Position numbers and translations under genes: made by a program
Notes under the pieces: generated by a model
What the model was told of the DNA's origin: nothing
The model's database searches: none
Seen by the model: only the letters and a program-made list of their open reading frames with translations
In this document: positions 24,388 through 33,075 of the stretch, piece by piece
Position numbering within the stretch: position 1 is the stretch's first letter
Layout: each line of letters begins with the position of its first letter
Assembly (NCBI GenBank): GCA_944388265.1
Contig: CALXIC010000236.1
Coordinates: 1-34,740 of the forward strand
DNA length: 34,740 nucleotides
DNA from: an uncultured Clostridia bacterium
Lineage (GTDB): Bacteria; Bacillota; Clostridia; Oscillospirales; Ruminococcaceae
Reading direction: 5' to 3'

Positions 24388-25350
24388 ATGGCAAAAGAAG
24401 TAATTATGACCGGGAAAACCACCGAAGAAGCGGTGGAAAAAGCGATTGCTTCGCTCGGGGTTTCCAAAGAACAGTGCCGCATCGAAGTGCTGGAAGAAGC
24501 AAAGAAAAAATTGTTCGGCTTGATCAAAGAAGATGCGAAGGTGCGCGTCACCGTGAAGGAAGAAGCACCGGCGAAACCGGCTGTGAAAAAAGCGCCGGCG
24601 GCGCAGAAACCGGCCCCCGAAGCACCGAAGGCAGAACAGCCCAAGGAAGAAGCAAAACCCTTCACCGGCGAACGCAATCCGAAACTGGTGGTTGCCATCG
24701 ATTATCTGCGTGAAATCCTCGACCGCATGGGTCTGGAAGATTTCACCATTGAGGTGGACGAACACGAAGATTCGGCAACCCTCACCGTGCAGGGCAACAA
24801 GAAAAAACTGGGTGTGCTGATCGGCCGCCACGGCGAAACGCTCGACGCGCTGCAATACCTGCTCTTTTTGGCATGCACGCGCGTGGAAGGCAGCTATTAC
24901 CGCATTACCCTCGACTGCGGCAACTACCGTGAAACGCGGGAAGAATCGCTCAAAGAACTGGCTGCCCGCACCGCAGCAAAGGTGAAGAAAAACGGCAGAA
25001 GCCAGATGCTCGATGCGATGAACGCTTACGAACGCCGCATCATCCATGCGGAACTGTCGAACATCGAAGGGGTCATCTCCAAATCGAAGGGCGAAGAACC
25101 GAACCGCCGCGTCGTGGTGATCCCCACCAATAAAAACGGACAGCCTTTGAACAACCGCCGTTCGGGCGGCTATGGCAGCGGACGCGGCGGATACCGAAAA
25201 TCCCGCCGTCCGGAAAAGACGATGGAAGAAATTTTGAAGGAAGACCGCGCCGAAAAAGCAAAAGACACGGCGGATTCGGCAGCACCGGAAAAAATTTCGT
25301 TCTCGGAAGAGGAAAAGAATACCAAGCTGTATTCGAAAATTGAACTGTAA
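24388..25350 (+). CDS. jag: RNA-binding protein Jag/KhpB (Jag-N, KH and R3H domains)
   Basis: The 320-residue protein has a Jag-N domain (MAKEVIMTGKTTEEAVEKAIASLGV, 1-50), an Ala/Pro/Lys-rich linker (55-90), a KH domain with the GxxG loop LIGRHGETLDALQYL (about 145-160), and an R3H domain (MNAYERRIIHAELSNIEGV, about 210-230). The long C-terminus contains SGGYGSGRGGYRKSRR, an RG-rich stretch typical of RNA binders. KhpB with KhpA binds RNAs involved in cell elongation and sporulation in Bacillota. ATG 24388 follows AAAGAGGG; an open frame upstream overlaps yidC and is not used. It ends in a terminator. Confidence 0.95.
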   Translation: MAKEVIMTGKTTEEAVEKAIASLGVSKEQCRIEVLEEAKKKLFGLIKEDAKVRVTVKEEAPAKPAVKKAPAAQKPAPEAPKAEQPKEEAKPFTGERNPKLVVAIDYLREILDRMGLEDFTIEVDEHEDSATLTVQGNKKKLGVLIGRHGETLDALQYLLFLACTRVEGSYYRITLDCGNYRETREESLKELAARTAAKVKKNGRSQMLDAMNAYERRIIHAELSNIEGVISKSKGEEPNRRVVVIPTNKNGQPLNNRRSGGYGSGRGGYRKSRRPEKTMEEILKEDRAEKAKDTADSAAPEKISFSEEEKNTKLYSKIEL

Positions 25351-25358
25351 AAGTCACG

Positions 25359-25392
25359 AAACGTGTCTGTACCTGTGACAGACACGTTTTTT
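25359..25392 (+). terminator. Terminator after jag
   Basis: AAACGTGTCTGT and ACAGACACGTTT form a perfect 10- to 12-bp stem around ACCTGTG. T follows to position 25392, only 24 bp before the next start codon. Confidence 0.92.
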
Positions 25393-25416
25393 GTTCGATT
25401 GACGGAGGGAAAAAAG

Positions 25417-25686
25417 ATGTTGAAACTGTATGGATCGAAAATTTGCAGCGACTGTGTCGAAGCGAAAGCCGCACTCGAAGCGCAGGGCGTGCCCTTTGAA
25501 TATGTGGAGATTACCGAAAGTGTGGCGAACATGCGGGACTTTCTGCATTACCGCGACACCGAACCCGCCCTTGCCGAAGGCAAGGCACAAGGCCGCATCT
25601 GCATTCCGTTTTTGGTGTCGGAGGACGGCACGGTCTCGACCGACTGGGAAGCGTATGCCGTGACCAAAACCTGCGACTGCTGCTGA
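25417..25686 (+). CDS. Glutaredoxin-like small thiol protein
   Basis: The 89-residue protein starts MLKLYGSKICSDCVEAKAALEAQGVPFEYVEITES, a glutaredoxin-type thioredoxin fold with the redox motif CSDC (10-13) at the start of helix 1. It continues with IPFLVSEDG, where the cis-Pro loop is expected (ICIPF), and ends in an unusual TCDCC. It may reduce mixed disulfides or relay electrons. GGAGGG lies 8 bases before ATG 25417. It is sandwiched between the jag terminator and mnmE, 10 bp from the latter, without a visible promoter of its own. Confidence 0.85.
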   Translation: MLKLYGSKICSDCVEAKAALEAQGVPFEYVEITESVANMRDFLHYRDTEPALAEGKAQGRICIPFLVSEDGTVSTDWEAYAVTKTCDCC

Positions 25687-25696
25687 GGATGTGGCT

Positions 25697-27067
25697 ATGA
25701 GTACGATTGCAGCGATTGCCACCCCGCTGGCGCTGGGCGGCGTATCGATGATTCGAATTTCCGGAAGTGGGGCTTTCTCGATTGCGGAACGCGTTTTTTT
25801 GCCGATCAGTGGGGAAAAACTTTCGGATAAGGCGGGTTATACTGCTTGTTATGGGAACTTTGTGGGGAATACGGGCGAAACGGTGGACGACGGCATCGCG
25901 CTCGTCTTCCACGCCCCGCACAGCTACACCGGCGAGGATGTTGTCGAGCTTTCCTGCCACGGCGGGGTGTGCATCACGAGAGAAATTCTCCGTCTGGTCT
26001 TAGACGCCGGCGCATCGCTTGCCGAGCCCGGCGAATTTTCCAAACGCGCCTTCTTAAACGGCAAAATGAGCCTGACGCAGGCGGAAGGGGTCATCGATCT
26101 GATCCATTCCAAATCGATGCAGGCGGCGCGCAGCGCGCATTCGCAGATGGACGGCGCGCTTTACCGCCGCATTTCGGGGATGAAAGAGGCGCTTTTGGCG
26201 ATTGCCGGGCACCTCTCCGCCTGGGCGGATTATCCCGAAGAGGACTTGGAAGAGGTGGAATCCTCCGATCTCTTGGGACAGCTTTCCGCTTTGCAGCGGG
26301 AGAGCAAAAAGCTCCTTGCCACCTTCGACTCCGGCAAGCTTCTGCGCGAAGGGGTGGAAACGGTGCTCGTCGGCAAACCGAACGTCGGCAAATCGACGCT
26401 GATGAATTTGCTGTCGGGTGCGGAAAAGAGTATCGTCACCTCCATTGCCGGCACCACCCGCGACGTGGTGGAAGAGACGGTACAGCTGGGCGATGTGCTG
26501 CTGCGGCTGGCCGATACGGCGGGCATCCATGAAACCGACGACGTCGTCGAACAGGTGGGTGTCAAGCGCGCCATCGACCGCATCGAAACGGCGGGACTGG
26601 TGCTGGCGGAGTTCGACTATACGCTGCCGCTCTCGGAAGAGGACAAACAGCTCACCGAAGTGCTCGAAAAACAGGAAGTGCCGGTGCTGGCGCTGCTGCA
26701 TAAAACCGACCTTGCCGGACAGATGGACGAGGAGTATCTGCGGGCGCATTATCCGAATTTGGTGATGACCTCGAAAGACGATCCCGAAAGCCTGACCCGC
26801 ATCGAAGAGGCGGTCACCCGGCTGCTGCATTTGACCGGATTTGATCCGTCGCAGGGCATTTTGGCCAACGAACGCCAGCGCGGCTGTGCGGTGTTGGCGG
26901 ACCGCGCCATCGGCGAAGCGGTGGACGCCCTCCAGGCCGGGATGACGCTGGACGCCGTCGATCTGTCGGTGGAGGAAGCGCTCGATGCGCTGCTGACCCT
27001 CACCGGCGAGCGGGTGACCGAAGCGGTGGTCGATCAGGTTTTCCACAATTTCTGTGTGGGTAAGTGA
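25697..27067 (+). CDS. mnmE: tRNA U34 modification GTPase MnmE
   Basis: MnmE with MnmG makes the 5-carboxymethylaminomethyl (or aminomethyl) group on U34 of certain tRNAs. The 456-residue protein shows the N-terminal [15 protein letters not shown]...IRISG, ELSCHGG and [23 protein letters not shown]. The GTPase motifs are GKPNVGKS (226-233), GTTRD and [10 protein letters not shown], with HKTD (335-338) at the G4 position where NKxD is usual, and the C-terminal FCVGK has the catalytic Cys. I choose ATG 25697 because GAGG lies 8 bases upstream; GTG 25691 is too close to it. mnmG follows within 20 bp. Confidence 0.95.
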   Translation: MSTIAAIATPLALGGVSMIRISGSGAFSIAERVFLPISGEKLSDKAGYTACYGNFVGNTGETVDDGIALVFHAPHSYTGEDVVELSCHGGVCITREILRLVLDAGASLAEPGEFSKRAFLNGKMSLTQAEGVIDLIHSKSMQAARSAHSQMDGALYRRISGMKEALLAIAGHLSAWADYPEEDLEEVESSDLLGQLSALQRESKKLLATFDSGKLLREGVETVLVGKPNVGKSTLMNLLSGAEKSIVTSIAGTTRDVVEETVQLGDVLLRLADTAGIHETDDVVEQVGVKRAIDRIETAGLVLAEFDYTLPLSEEDKQLTEVLEKQEVPVLALLHKTDLAGQMDEEYLRAHYPNLVMTSKDDPESLTRIEEAVTRLLHLTGFDPSQGILANERQRGCAVLADRAIGEAVDALQAGMTLDAVDLSVEEALDALLTLTGERVTEAVVDQVFHNFCVGK

Positions 27068-27086
27068 AGAAAGGCAGACAAAACGG

Positions 27087-28973
27087 ATGAATTACGAATT
27101 AGGAAGTTATGATGTCGCGGTGATCGGCGCGGGGCATGCCGGGGTGGAAGCGGCGCTGGCCGCCTCCCGGTTGGGGACAAAGACGGTGCTCTTTACCCTC
27201 AGTCTGGACGCCATCGCCAACATGCCCTGCAACCCCTCCATCGGCGGGACAGCCAAAGGGCATTTGGTGCGGGAGATCGACGCACTTGGCGGCGAAATGG
27301 GCAAGGCGGCGGATGCCACCTTTTTGCAAAGCCGGATGCTCAACCGCGGCAAAGGACCGGCGGTGCACAGTCTGCGCGTGCAGGCCGACCGCCGCGCCTA
27401 TCATCATTATATGAAGCGCGTGCTGGAACACGAGCCGAATCTCGAAATCAAACAGGCGGAAGTAGTGGACGTCGGCTTTGACGACGAAGGCTGCTTGAAC
27501 CGCGTCTATACCAAACTCGGCGCCTGCTACCATGTGGGGGCGGCGATCATCTGTACCGGCACCTATCAGCGGGCGATGATCCATGTCGGCGAACTTTCTT
27601 ACGAAAGCGGCCCGGACAGCAGCCTGCCGTCGGTGGGGCTGACGGATAAGCTTAAAGAATATGGCATCACCATCCGCCGCTTTAAGACGGGAACGCCGGC
27701 GCGCGTCCACCGCCGCAGCATCGATTTTTCGAAGCTCGAAAAACAGGACGGCGACAACCCCATCACCCCCTTTTCTTTTGGCACCAAGGGCGAACTCAAA
27801 AACCAGATGAGCTGCTACATCGGCTACACCAACGAGCGCACCCATCAGGTGATCCGCGACAACCTCGACCGTTCTCCCATCTATTCGGGGCGCATCCACG
27901 GCATCGGGCCGCGCTACTGCCCAAGCTTTGAGGACAAGGTGGTGCGCTTTGCCGATAAGCCGCGGCATCAGCTTTTCATCGAACCGATGGGGCTGGACAC
28001 CGAGGAAATTTATTTGCAGGGAATGAGTTCCTCTCTCCCGGAAGATGTGCAGCTGGCATTTTTACGCACCATCGAAGGGCTGGAACACGTCGAGATGATG
28101 CGAAACGCCTACGCCATCGAGTACGACTGCGACGACCCGCAGGAACTGCTGCCGACCCTCGCGTTTAAGAAAATCCCGGGGCTTTACGGGGCAGGGCAGT
28201 TCAACGGCACCTCCGGCTACGAAGAAGCCGCCGCGCAGGGGCTGATTGCCGGCATCAATGCCGCGCATTTTGTCCAAGGCAAGGAACCGCTGGTGCTCGA
28301 CCGCGCCTCCTCCTATATCGGGACGCTCATCGACGATCTGGTCGTCAAGGGATGTTCCGACCCCTACCGCATGATGACCTCTAGGAGCGAATACCGCCTG
28401 ATTTTGCGGCAGGACAACGCCGACCAGCGCCTGACGCCGATCGGGCACGAACTGGGACTCATTGACGATGCGCGGTATGCCGATTATCTCGAAAAACAGC
28501 GTTTGATCCAAGAAGAACTCGACCGCCTGCGCCATACGACAATTTCCCCGCAGGAAGGGTTAAACGCCCTGCTTGTTTCACGTGAAACATCGGCGATGAC
28601 GACGGGGCAGCGCGCTGCCGAACTGCTGCGCCGCCCGCAGCTTTCCTACGCCGATTTGAAACCCTACGACCCGACGGCGCCCGATCTGCCGCGCGAGGTG
28701 ACCGAGCAGGCGGAAATTGAAATCAAGTACGAAGGCTATATTGCCAAACAGTACGCCCAGGTGGCGGAGATGCGGCGCATGGAAGGGAAAAAGCTTCCCT
28801 CGATGGATTATGCCGACATCCGCGGACTGCGGCTGGAAGCGATCGAGAAATTAAACAAAGTGCAGCCTTTAAACATCGGGCAGGCATCGCGCATTTCGGG
28901 CGTAAGCCCGGCGGATGTGTCGGTGCTGCTGATCTGGCTGGAACAACACGAAAAGGAAGAACGTCATGATTGA
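27087..28973 (+). CDS. mnmG: tRNA U34 modification FAD enzyme MnmG
   Basis: The 628-residue FAD enzyme partners MnmE in wobble-uridine modification. It shows [21 protein letters not shown] (dinucleotide-binding motif), [87 protein letters not shown] and the C-terminal ALEAI-type helical region [36 protein letters not shown] 27087 is the start; the AAAGG upstream is rather distant (12 bases). A perfect parS site is written into its coding sequence at 28574. It overlaps rsmG by 8 bases. Confidence 0.97.
   Translation: MNYELGSYDVAVIGAGHAGVEAALAASRLGTKTVLFTLSLDAIANMPCNPSIGGTAKGHLVREIDALGGEMGKAADATFLQSRMLNRGKGPAVHSLRVQADRRAYHHYMKRVLEHEPNLEIKQAEVVDVGFDDEGCLNRVYTKLGACYHVGAAIICTGTYQRAMIHVGELSYESGPDSSLPSVGLTDKLKEYGITIRRFKTGTPARVHRRSIDFSKLEKQDGDNPITPFSFGTKGELKNQMSCYIGYTNERTHQVIRDNLDRSPIYSGRIHGIGPRYCPSFEDKVVRFADKPRHQLFIEPMGLDTEEIYLQGMSSSLPEDVQLAFLRTIEGLEHVEMMRNAYAIEYDCDDPQELLPTLAFKKIPGLYGAGQFNGTSGYEEAAAQGLIAGINAAHFVQGKEPLVLDRASSYIGTLIDDLVVKGCSDPYRMMTSRSEYRLILRQDNADQRLTPIGHELGLIDDARYADYLEKQRLIQEELDRLRHTTISPQEGLNALLVSRETSAMTTGQRAAELLRRPQLSYADLKPYDPTAPDLPREVTEQAEIEIKYEGYIAKQYAQVAEMRRMEGKKLPSMDYADIRGLRLEAIEKLNKVQPLNIGQASRISGVSPADVSVLLIWLEQHEKEERHD
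28574..28589. promoter_or_regulatory. parS: parS site inside mnmG
   Basis: TGTTTCACGTGAAACA is a perfect palindrome and an exact match to the parS consensus TGTTNCACGTGAAACA bound by Spo0J/ParB. It lies about 8.4 kb from the oriC boxes. Confidence 0.95.
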
Positions 28974-29679
28974 CCGTGCATTTTTATTGGAAGAAGCAGC
29001 GAAGATGGGGATCACCCTCACCGCGGAGCAGGCTGTACTCTTTGACCGCTATGCCGCACTGCTGGTGTCGTGGAATGAAAAAATCAACCTGACCGCCATC
29101 ACCGAACCGGCGCAGATCTGCGACAAGCATTTTGTGGACAGCCTGCTGCTGTGGCAGGCGGTGGAGCTTCCGGCGGGTGCGGCGGCGATTGACGTCGGCT
29201 GCGGCGCAGGTTTTCCGTCCATCCCCTGTGCGATTGTGCGCGGCGATGTGGAGTGGACGCTCTTAGACAGCCTGCAAAAGCGCATTCACTTTTTGGAAAC
29301 GGTGTGCGCAGAACTTTCCCTCCCGGCGGCGGCGGTGCATGCCCGCGCGGAGGATGCGGGAAAGGATGCGGCGTACCGCGAACAGTACGATTTGGCGACG
29401 GCGCGCGCCGTGGCGAATCTGCGCGATCTGTCGGAATACTGCCTGCCGTTTGTCAAGGTGGGTGGCATGTTTGCCGCGCTCAAGGGCTACGAGGTGGAAG
29501 AGGAATTGACCGAAGCCGCCCGCGCCATTGAAACGATGGGCGGAGCGTTTGAAGGGGTGGAGAAATTCACCTTGCCGGACGGTTCGCGCCGTGCGATTGT
29601 GAAGATTCGAAAAGTTTCTCCCACGCCCCCGGCGTATCCCCGCACTGCGGCGAAGATGAAGAAAAAACCGCTGGTATAA
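28966..29679 (+). CDS. rsmG: 16S rRNA (guanine-N7)-methyltransferase RsmG
   Basis: RsmG (GidB) methylates N7 of G527 (E. coli numbering) in 16S rRNA; its loss gives low-level streptomycin resistance. The 237-residue protein has [29 protein letters not shown], the SAM-binding motif [32 protein letters not shown] and [36 protein letters not shown] 28966 overlaps the end of mnmG by 8 bases and has AAGGAAG as ribosome-binding site. It is the last gene of the run and is followed by a strong terminator. The C-terminus is extended and basic ([11 protein letters not shown]). Confidence 0.97.
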   Translation: MIDRAFLLEEAAKMGITLTAEQAVLFDRYAALLVSWNEKINLTAITEPAQICDKHFVDSLLLWQAVELPAGAAAIDVGCGAGFPSIPCAIVRGDVEWTLLDSLQKRIHFLETVCAELSLPAAAVHARAEDAGKDAAYREQYDLATARAVANLRDLSEYCLPFVKVGGMFAALKGYEVEEELTEAARAIETMGGAFEGVEKFTLPDGSRRAIVKIRKVSPTPPAYPRTAAKMKKKPLV

Positions 29680-29686
29680 AGAAGAA

Positions 29687-29723
29687 AGCGTCCAAACCAA
29701 ACGGTTTGGACGCTGTTTTTTTT
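29687..29723 (+). terminator. Terminator after rsmG
   Basis: AGCGTCCAAACC and GGTTTGGACGCT form a perfect 12-bp stem with loop AAAC, then G and eight T. Confidence 0.95.
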
Positions 29724-29756
29724 ATGAAAAAAGGAATAACAAGTGAATGATAAAAA

Positions 29757-29911
29757 TGGGGAAACCCCATACGAGGGTTTCCCCTCAAAAACAGTCCCCC
29801 GGACTGTTTTTTTCACCCCTTCCTGCGTTTTGCGGTGCAAAAAGATTCCGCTTTCTGCGGAAAGCGGCCAAAGGCGCCGCCTTTGGAAACCGCAAACCTT
29901 TGAAAAGGTTT
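29757..29911. repeat. Cluster of five short inverted repeats (probable dispersed non-coding element)
   Basis: No gene is visible between rsmG and the ABM gene. Five hairpins follow in 155 bp: GGGGAAACCC/GGGTTTCCCC (29758-29784, also able to refold as ATGGGG/CCCCAT), AAAACAGTCC/GGACTGTTTT (29787-29810), CCGCTTTC/GAAAGCGG (29848-29867), CCAAAGGC/GCCTTTGG (29868-29886) and AAACCTTT/AAAGGTTT (29894-29911). The look is that of a REP- or MITE-like intergenic repeat; copy number cannot be seen in this window. Confidence 0.6.
29787..29813. terminator. Bidirectional terminator-like hairpin within the repeat cluster
   Basis: AAAACAGTCC / GGACTGTTTT with a CCCC loop is flanked by A and by seven T. It could end the minus-strand ABM gene, whose stop is at 29942, as well as any rsmG read-through. 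Confidence 0.65.
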
Positions 29912-29941
29912 GATCGAAACTTCTTTTGGTGTCCACTCACT

Positions 29942-30277
29942 TTATTTTTTGTCTAAAAAAGCCTGATCCCTGGACGGGATGCCGTCCTCATCGGAGCGCA
30001 TCCGTTCGGCGCGGACGCGAAGCCCATATTTTTCCCGCAGACGCAAAATCTCCGCCATCATAGGGGAGGCATGGTGCACGTCGATTGCTTCCTGATCGCG
30101 CCAGCTGTCGATGAGCAAAATCGTCTCCGGATCGTCCAGCGGCTGATAGTACGCATACTGCAAATTGCCATCCTCCGCACGGATGGCGCTGACCACGCCG
30201 CTTTGGGTCATTTCCTCGGCAAAGAGACGCGCACGATCGCCGGTACCGGTATAATAAAGATGCAGGGTGATCGCCAT
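29942..30277 (-). CDS. ABM-fold putative quinol monooxygenase (YgiN-like)
   Basis: The 111-residue protein MAITLHLYYTGTGDRARLFAEEMTQSGVVSAIRAEDGNLQYAYYQPLDDPETILLIDSWRDQEAIDVHHAS has the antibiotic-biosynthesis-monooxygenase dimeric ferredoxin-like fold. This includes the E-x-G-N/N-x-x-Y-x-Y strand (EDGNLQYAYY), the L-I-D-x-W-x-D-Q-x-A helix start and the conserved histidine in DVHHASP. Family members oxidise quinols or degrade haem. GGAGGG lies 5 bases before ATG 30277. It follows noc on the same strand by 57 bp and may be co-transcribed or use its own weak promoter. Confidence 0.85.
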   Translation of the reverse strand: MAITLHLYYTGTGDRARLFAEEMTQSGVVSAIRAEDGNLQYAYYQPLDDPETILLIDSWRDQEAIDVHHASPMMAEILRLREKYGLRVRAERMRSDEDGIPSRDQAFLDKK

Positions 30278-30303
30278 AAAATCCCTCCGTTTGTGTTTTC
30301 TTT

Positions 30304-30332
30304 ATCCTACCACAAACAGCGCCGAACTGCAA
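30304..30332 (-). promoter_or_regulatory. Possible promoter of the ABM gene
   Basis: The minus strand reads TTGCAG (30332-30327), a 17-bp spacer and TAGGAT (30309-30304) with a TG extension (TGGTAGGAT). Both hexamers are 4 of 6. Confidence 0.45.
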
Positions 30333-30334
30333 GC

Positions 30335-31138
30335 TTAGTGCTTCGGAGGTTTCGGCTTTAAGGGAATTTGAATGGTGTAGGTGATGGTGTCTTCGGTCTG
30401 CACCTGTTTGGCAGTTGCCAAAATGCCGCTTTGCTTCATCGCATCCACCGCCTTGTTGATGCTGTTGACAAAAAGCCGCACGTCCTTTGCCAAAAAAATG
30501 CGCTTTTGCCGGTGCTCTACCGAACGCCGCCGCCGCACCAGCTCTTCGGTCTGCGCGACGGTCAAATGCCCGTGTCCCACCTCGTCGATCACACTGCTTC
30601 GCAGTTCGGGCGGGCCGAGTTTTAATAAGGCGCGCGCGTGCCGTTCGCTCAAGTCGTAGGACAGGATTTTTTCCCGCTCTTCCGGTGTAAAGCGCAGCAG
30701 CCGCAGCTTGTTGGCAAGGGTGGACTGCGCCATCCCCAGTTTTTTGGCGGCCTCTTCCTGCGTGATCTGCCAATCGGTCAAAAGGGTCTGAATCGCTTCC
30801 GCAAATTCAAAGAGATCGAGGTTTTCCCGTTCCATGTTTTCAATCAACGCCAGCACGGCGGATTCGCGGTCATCTTTTTCCACAATGATGCAGGGCACTT
30901 GTGGAAAACCTAAGAGTTCGCAGGCACGCAGCCGCCGTTCGCCCGACACCAGCTCCAGACGGCCGTCCTCCACCCGCCGCACCGTCAACGGCTGCAGCAG
31001 GCCGTTTTCCTGAATGGAATGCGCCAGCGACGAAAGCTGTTCGGCGGAAAAGCGTTTGCGGGGCTGTGCGCGGTTGGCGGAGATCTTGTCGCAGTCCACC
31101 AAAAGTACCTGATTGACGATTGTTTCTTTCGTTTCCAT
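30335..31138 (-). CDS. noc: Nucleoid occlusion protein Noc (ParB-family paralogue)
   Basis: The 267-residue protein has the ParB CTPase domain (ISANRAQPRKRFS, VSGERRLRACELLG) and a central helix-turn-helix (ITQEEAAKKLGMAQSTLANKLRLLRF). The four positions that separate Noc from ParB specificity read Gln138, Lys144, Arg149 and Arg166, close to the Noc set Q/K/K/R and unlike the R/T/A/G-type set of ParB. Position next to rsmG-soj-spo0J also matches noc in Bacilli. Noc spreads on DNA and blocks division over the nucleoid. The N-terminus (METKETIVNQVLLVD) lacks the amphipathic membrane helix of B. subtilis Noc. ATG 31138 is preferred over 31147 because AAAGGA lies 9 bases upstream. The gene runs opposite to its neighbours. 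Confidence 0.87.
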   Translation of the reverse strand: METKETIVNQVLLVDCDKISANRAQPRKRFSAEQLSSLAHSIQENGLLQPLTVRRVEDGRLELVSGERRLRACELLGFPQVPCIIVEKDDRESAVLALIENMERENLDLFEFAEAIQTLLTDWQITQEEAAKKLGMAQSTLANKLRLLRFTPEEREKILSYDLSERHARALLKLGPPELRSSVIDEVGHGHLTVAQTEELVRRRRSVEHRQKRIFLAKDVRLFVNSINKAVDAMKQSGILATAKQVQTEDTITYTIQIPLKPKPPKH

Positions 31139-31167
31139 CGCATCCATTCCTTTCTTCGTCTGATTTC

Positions 31168-31196
31168 AGTATAAGGGAAATAATGCATCATTTCCA
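31168..31196 (-). promoter_or_regulatory. Probable noc promoter
   Basis: The minus strand reads TGGAAA (31196-31191), a 17-bp spacer and TATACT (31173-31168). The -10 is good and the -35 weak. Confidence 0.55.
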
Positions 31197-31308
31197 GAAC
31201 AATCCATCGCTTTCTTGCGACAGATCCGGCGCTTTTTTGCACACTTCCTCCAACGAGGCGGCCGATTCGGCAAAAGAAGCGCATTTTTACAAGAAAAAAT
31301 GCCCATAT

Positions 31309-31324
31309 TGTTTCACGTGAAACA
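31309..31324. promoter_or_regulatory. parS: parS site between noc and soj
   Basis: TGTTTCACGTGAAACA is a second perfect parS. It ends 24 bp upstream of the soj -35 box and lies in the divergent noc/soj promoter region, so Spo0J spreading from it could also influence both genes. Confidence 0.95.
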
Positions 31325-31347
31325 GTGAAACTTTTTGCGGTGAACGC

Positions 31348-31376
31348 TTCACAAGCCATGGGAATTGTGTTATACT
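31348..31376 (+). promoter_or_regulatory. Promoter of soj-spo0J
   Basis: TTCACA (31348-31353, 5 of 6), a 17-bp spacer and TATACT (31371-31376) preceded by TTGTGT lie 37 bp before soj. Confidence 0.8.
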
Positions 31377-31413
31377 AGAAACCGTACAAGAAGAGAGAGG
31401 AAGGAGGCCGCCG

Positions 31414-32208
31414 ATGGGAAAAATTATTGCCATTGCCAACCAGAAAGGCGGCGTTGGAAAGACGACGACCGCCGTAAACCTTGCGGCGGCGTTGGGAAAA
31501 GCGAAGAAAAAGACCCTTTTGGTGGACATCGACCCGCAGGGCCATGCGACCAGCGGACTCGGAATCAACAAACGGGCCATCGGCTGTTCGTCTTATGACC
31601 TGGTGCTGGGAGAAGCCCGCGCCAGCGAAGCGATTCTGCAAACGGAATTTAAAAAATTGTGGGTGATTCCGTCCAATATGCAGCTGGCGGGTGCGGAAGT
31701 GGAACTTGCCAAACGCGAACACCGCCTGCAAAACCTCAAGCGCGCGCTGGTGCCGATCAAGGAGGACTTTGATTATATTTTGATCGACTGTCCGCCTTCG
31801 CTGGGGCTGGTGACGCTCAATGCGCTGATCGTAAGCGACAGCGTCTTGGTGCCGATTCAGTGCGAATACTATGCGCTCGAGGGGCTGTCCCAGCTGATGG
31901 CGACGGTGCGACAGGTGCAAAAGCTCTACAATCCCGCGCTGGACATCGAGGGTGTACTGCTCACGATGTACGACAAACGCTTGAATCTCACCATTCAGGT
32001 GGTGGACGAGGTCAAAAAATATTTTCCGAAAAAGGTGTATAAAACGACCATTCCGCGAAACGTGCGCCTGTCGGAAGCACCAAGCTTCGGCGAACCGGTG
32101 CTTTACTACGACAAGGGATCGAAAGGTTCGCGCGCCTATGAGGATCTTGCCGCGGAATTTCTGAAAAAGCAAGCGAAACTGGAAAAGAAAGGAACGAACG
32201 CCGAATGA
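31414..32208 (+). CDS. soj: Chromosome partitioning ATPase Soj (ParA)
   Basis: Soj is a DNA-binding ParA ATPase that with Spo0J moves or segregates origins and also regulates DnaA. The 264-residue protein has the deviant Walker A KGGVGKTT (11-18), [17 protein letters not shown], Walker [20 protein letters not shown], and the C-terminal [23 protein letters not shown] typical of chromosomal ParA. AAGGAGG lies 6 bases before ATG 31414. Its last codons overlap spo0J by four bases (ATGA), so the pair is translationally coupled. Confidence 0.97.
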   Translation: MGKIIAIANQKGGVGKTTTAVNLAAALGKAKKKTLLVDIDPQGHATSGLGINKRAIGCSSYDLVLGEARASEAILQTEFKKLWVIPSNMQLAGAEVELAKREHRLQNLKRALVPIKEDFDYILIDCPPSLGLVTLNALIVSDSVLVPIQCEYYALEGLSQLMATVRQVQKLYNPALDIEGVLLTMYDKRLNLTIQVVDEVKKYFPKKVYKTTIPRNVRLSEAPSFGEPVLYYDKGSKGSRAYEDLAAEFLKKQAKLEKKGTNAE

Positions 32209-33056
32209 AGAAAAAGAGTCTGGGCAAAGGGCTCGACGCGCTGTTTGAAGACAACAGCACGACGCTCTCGTCCGGTACCGAACGGGTGCGGATGGCGGAC
32301 ATCGTCCCCAACAAGGAGCAGCCCCGCCGGGATTTTGATCTGGCGGCGCTCGAACAGCTGGCGGCGTCCATAAGAGAACACGGCGTGATTCAGCCGCTGG
32401 TGCTTCGCCCGATGCCAAACGGCACCTACCAGATTGTGGCGGGGGAACGGCGCTACCGCGCGTCCCGCATGGCGGGATTGTTGGAAGTGCCCGCCGTCGT
32501 GCAGGAGCTGACCGATCAGGAAGCGATGGAACTGGCGCTCATTGAAAACCTGCAGCGCGAGGATTTGAATCCGCTGGAAGAGGCGCAGGGGTATCAGGCG
32601 CTTTTGGATGAGTACCACCTCACCCAGGAGGAAATTGCCAAAAGCGTGGGTAAGTCCCGCCCGGTGGTGGCAAACGCCCTGCGGCTGCTGCATCTGCCGG
32701 AACCGGTACTGCAATATATCAAGGAAGGCGCACTGAGCGCCGGACATGCCAGAGCGCTCTGCGGGATGGACGATCCCAAGCAGCAGATTGCGCTGGCGGA
32801 AAAAGCGCTCAAAAGCGATTTGACGGTGCGGGAGGTCGAAAAGCTCGCCAAAAACCTGGAACCCTCCACGGTGAAGCACCGCACGCGCGACCACTATTAC
32901 GAAGAAATGGAAGTGGCGCTCACCAATGAACTGGGGCGCCGCGTTCAGGTGCAGGGAACCCGGAAAAAGGGCAAACTCACCGTCGAATTTTATGGCAAAG
33001 AGGATTTAAGGGAACTGGCCGACCGGCTGCTGCAGCTGCTGGACGACCGCGACTGA
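32205..33056 (+). CDS. spo0J: Chromosome partitioning protein Spo0J (ParB)
   Basis: This is a CTP-dependent DNA clamp that loads at parS. The 283-residue protein starts with the ParA-stimulating peptide [13 protein letters not shown], followed by NKEQPRRDF, the CTP-binding motif [15 protein letters not shown] (79-93), [20 protein letters not shown], the helix-turn-helix [27 protein letters not shown], and the C-terminal dimerisation domain. The specificity positions are Arg152, Ala158, His163 and Gly180, ParB-like at Arg and Gly. Two perfect parS sites are in the window. It overlaps soj by four bases; serS follows after 19 bp. Confidence 0.97.
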   Translation: MKKKSLGKGLDALFEDNSTTLSSGTERVRMADIVPNKEQPRRDFDLAALEQLAASIREHGVIQPLVLRPMPNGTYQIVAGERRYRASRMAGLLEVPAVVQELTDQEAMELALIENLQREDLNPLEEAQGYQALLDEYHLTQEEIAKSVGKSRPVVANALRLLHLPEPVLQYIKEGALSAGHARALCGMDDPKQQIALAEKALKSDLTVREVEKLAKNLEPSTVKHRTRDHYYEEMEVALTNELGRRVQVQGTRKKGKLTVEFYGKEDLRELADRLLQLLDDRD

Positions 33057-33075
33057 CAGGAAAGGGTTAAGTATT

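Noticed and set aside
30335-31138. Second ParB as part of an integrated plasmid partition system.
   Set aside because: Its specificity residues are Noc-like, its position equals noc in Bacilli, and no plasmid or phage genes are nearby.
33057-33075. T-box leader for serS.
   Set aside because: The gap to spo0J is only 19 bp, too short for a T-box, and no terminator/antiterminator pair is present.
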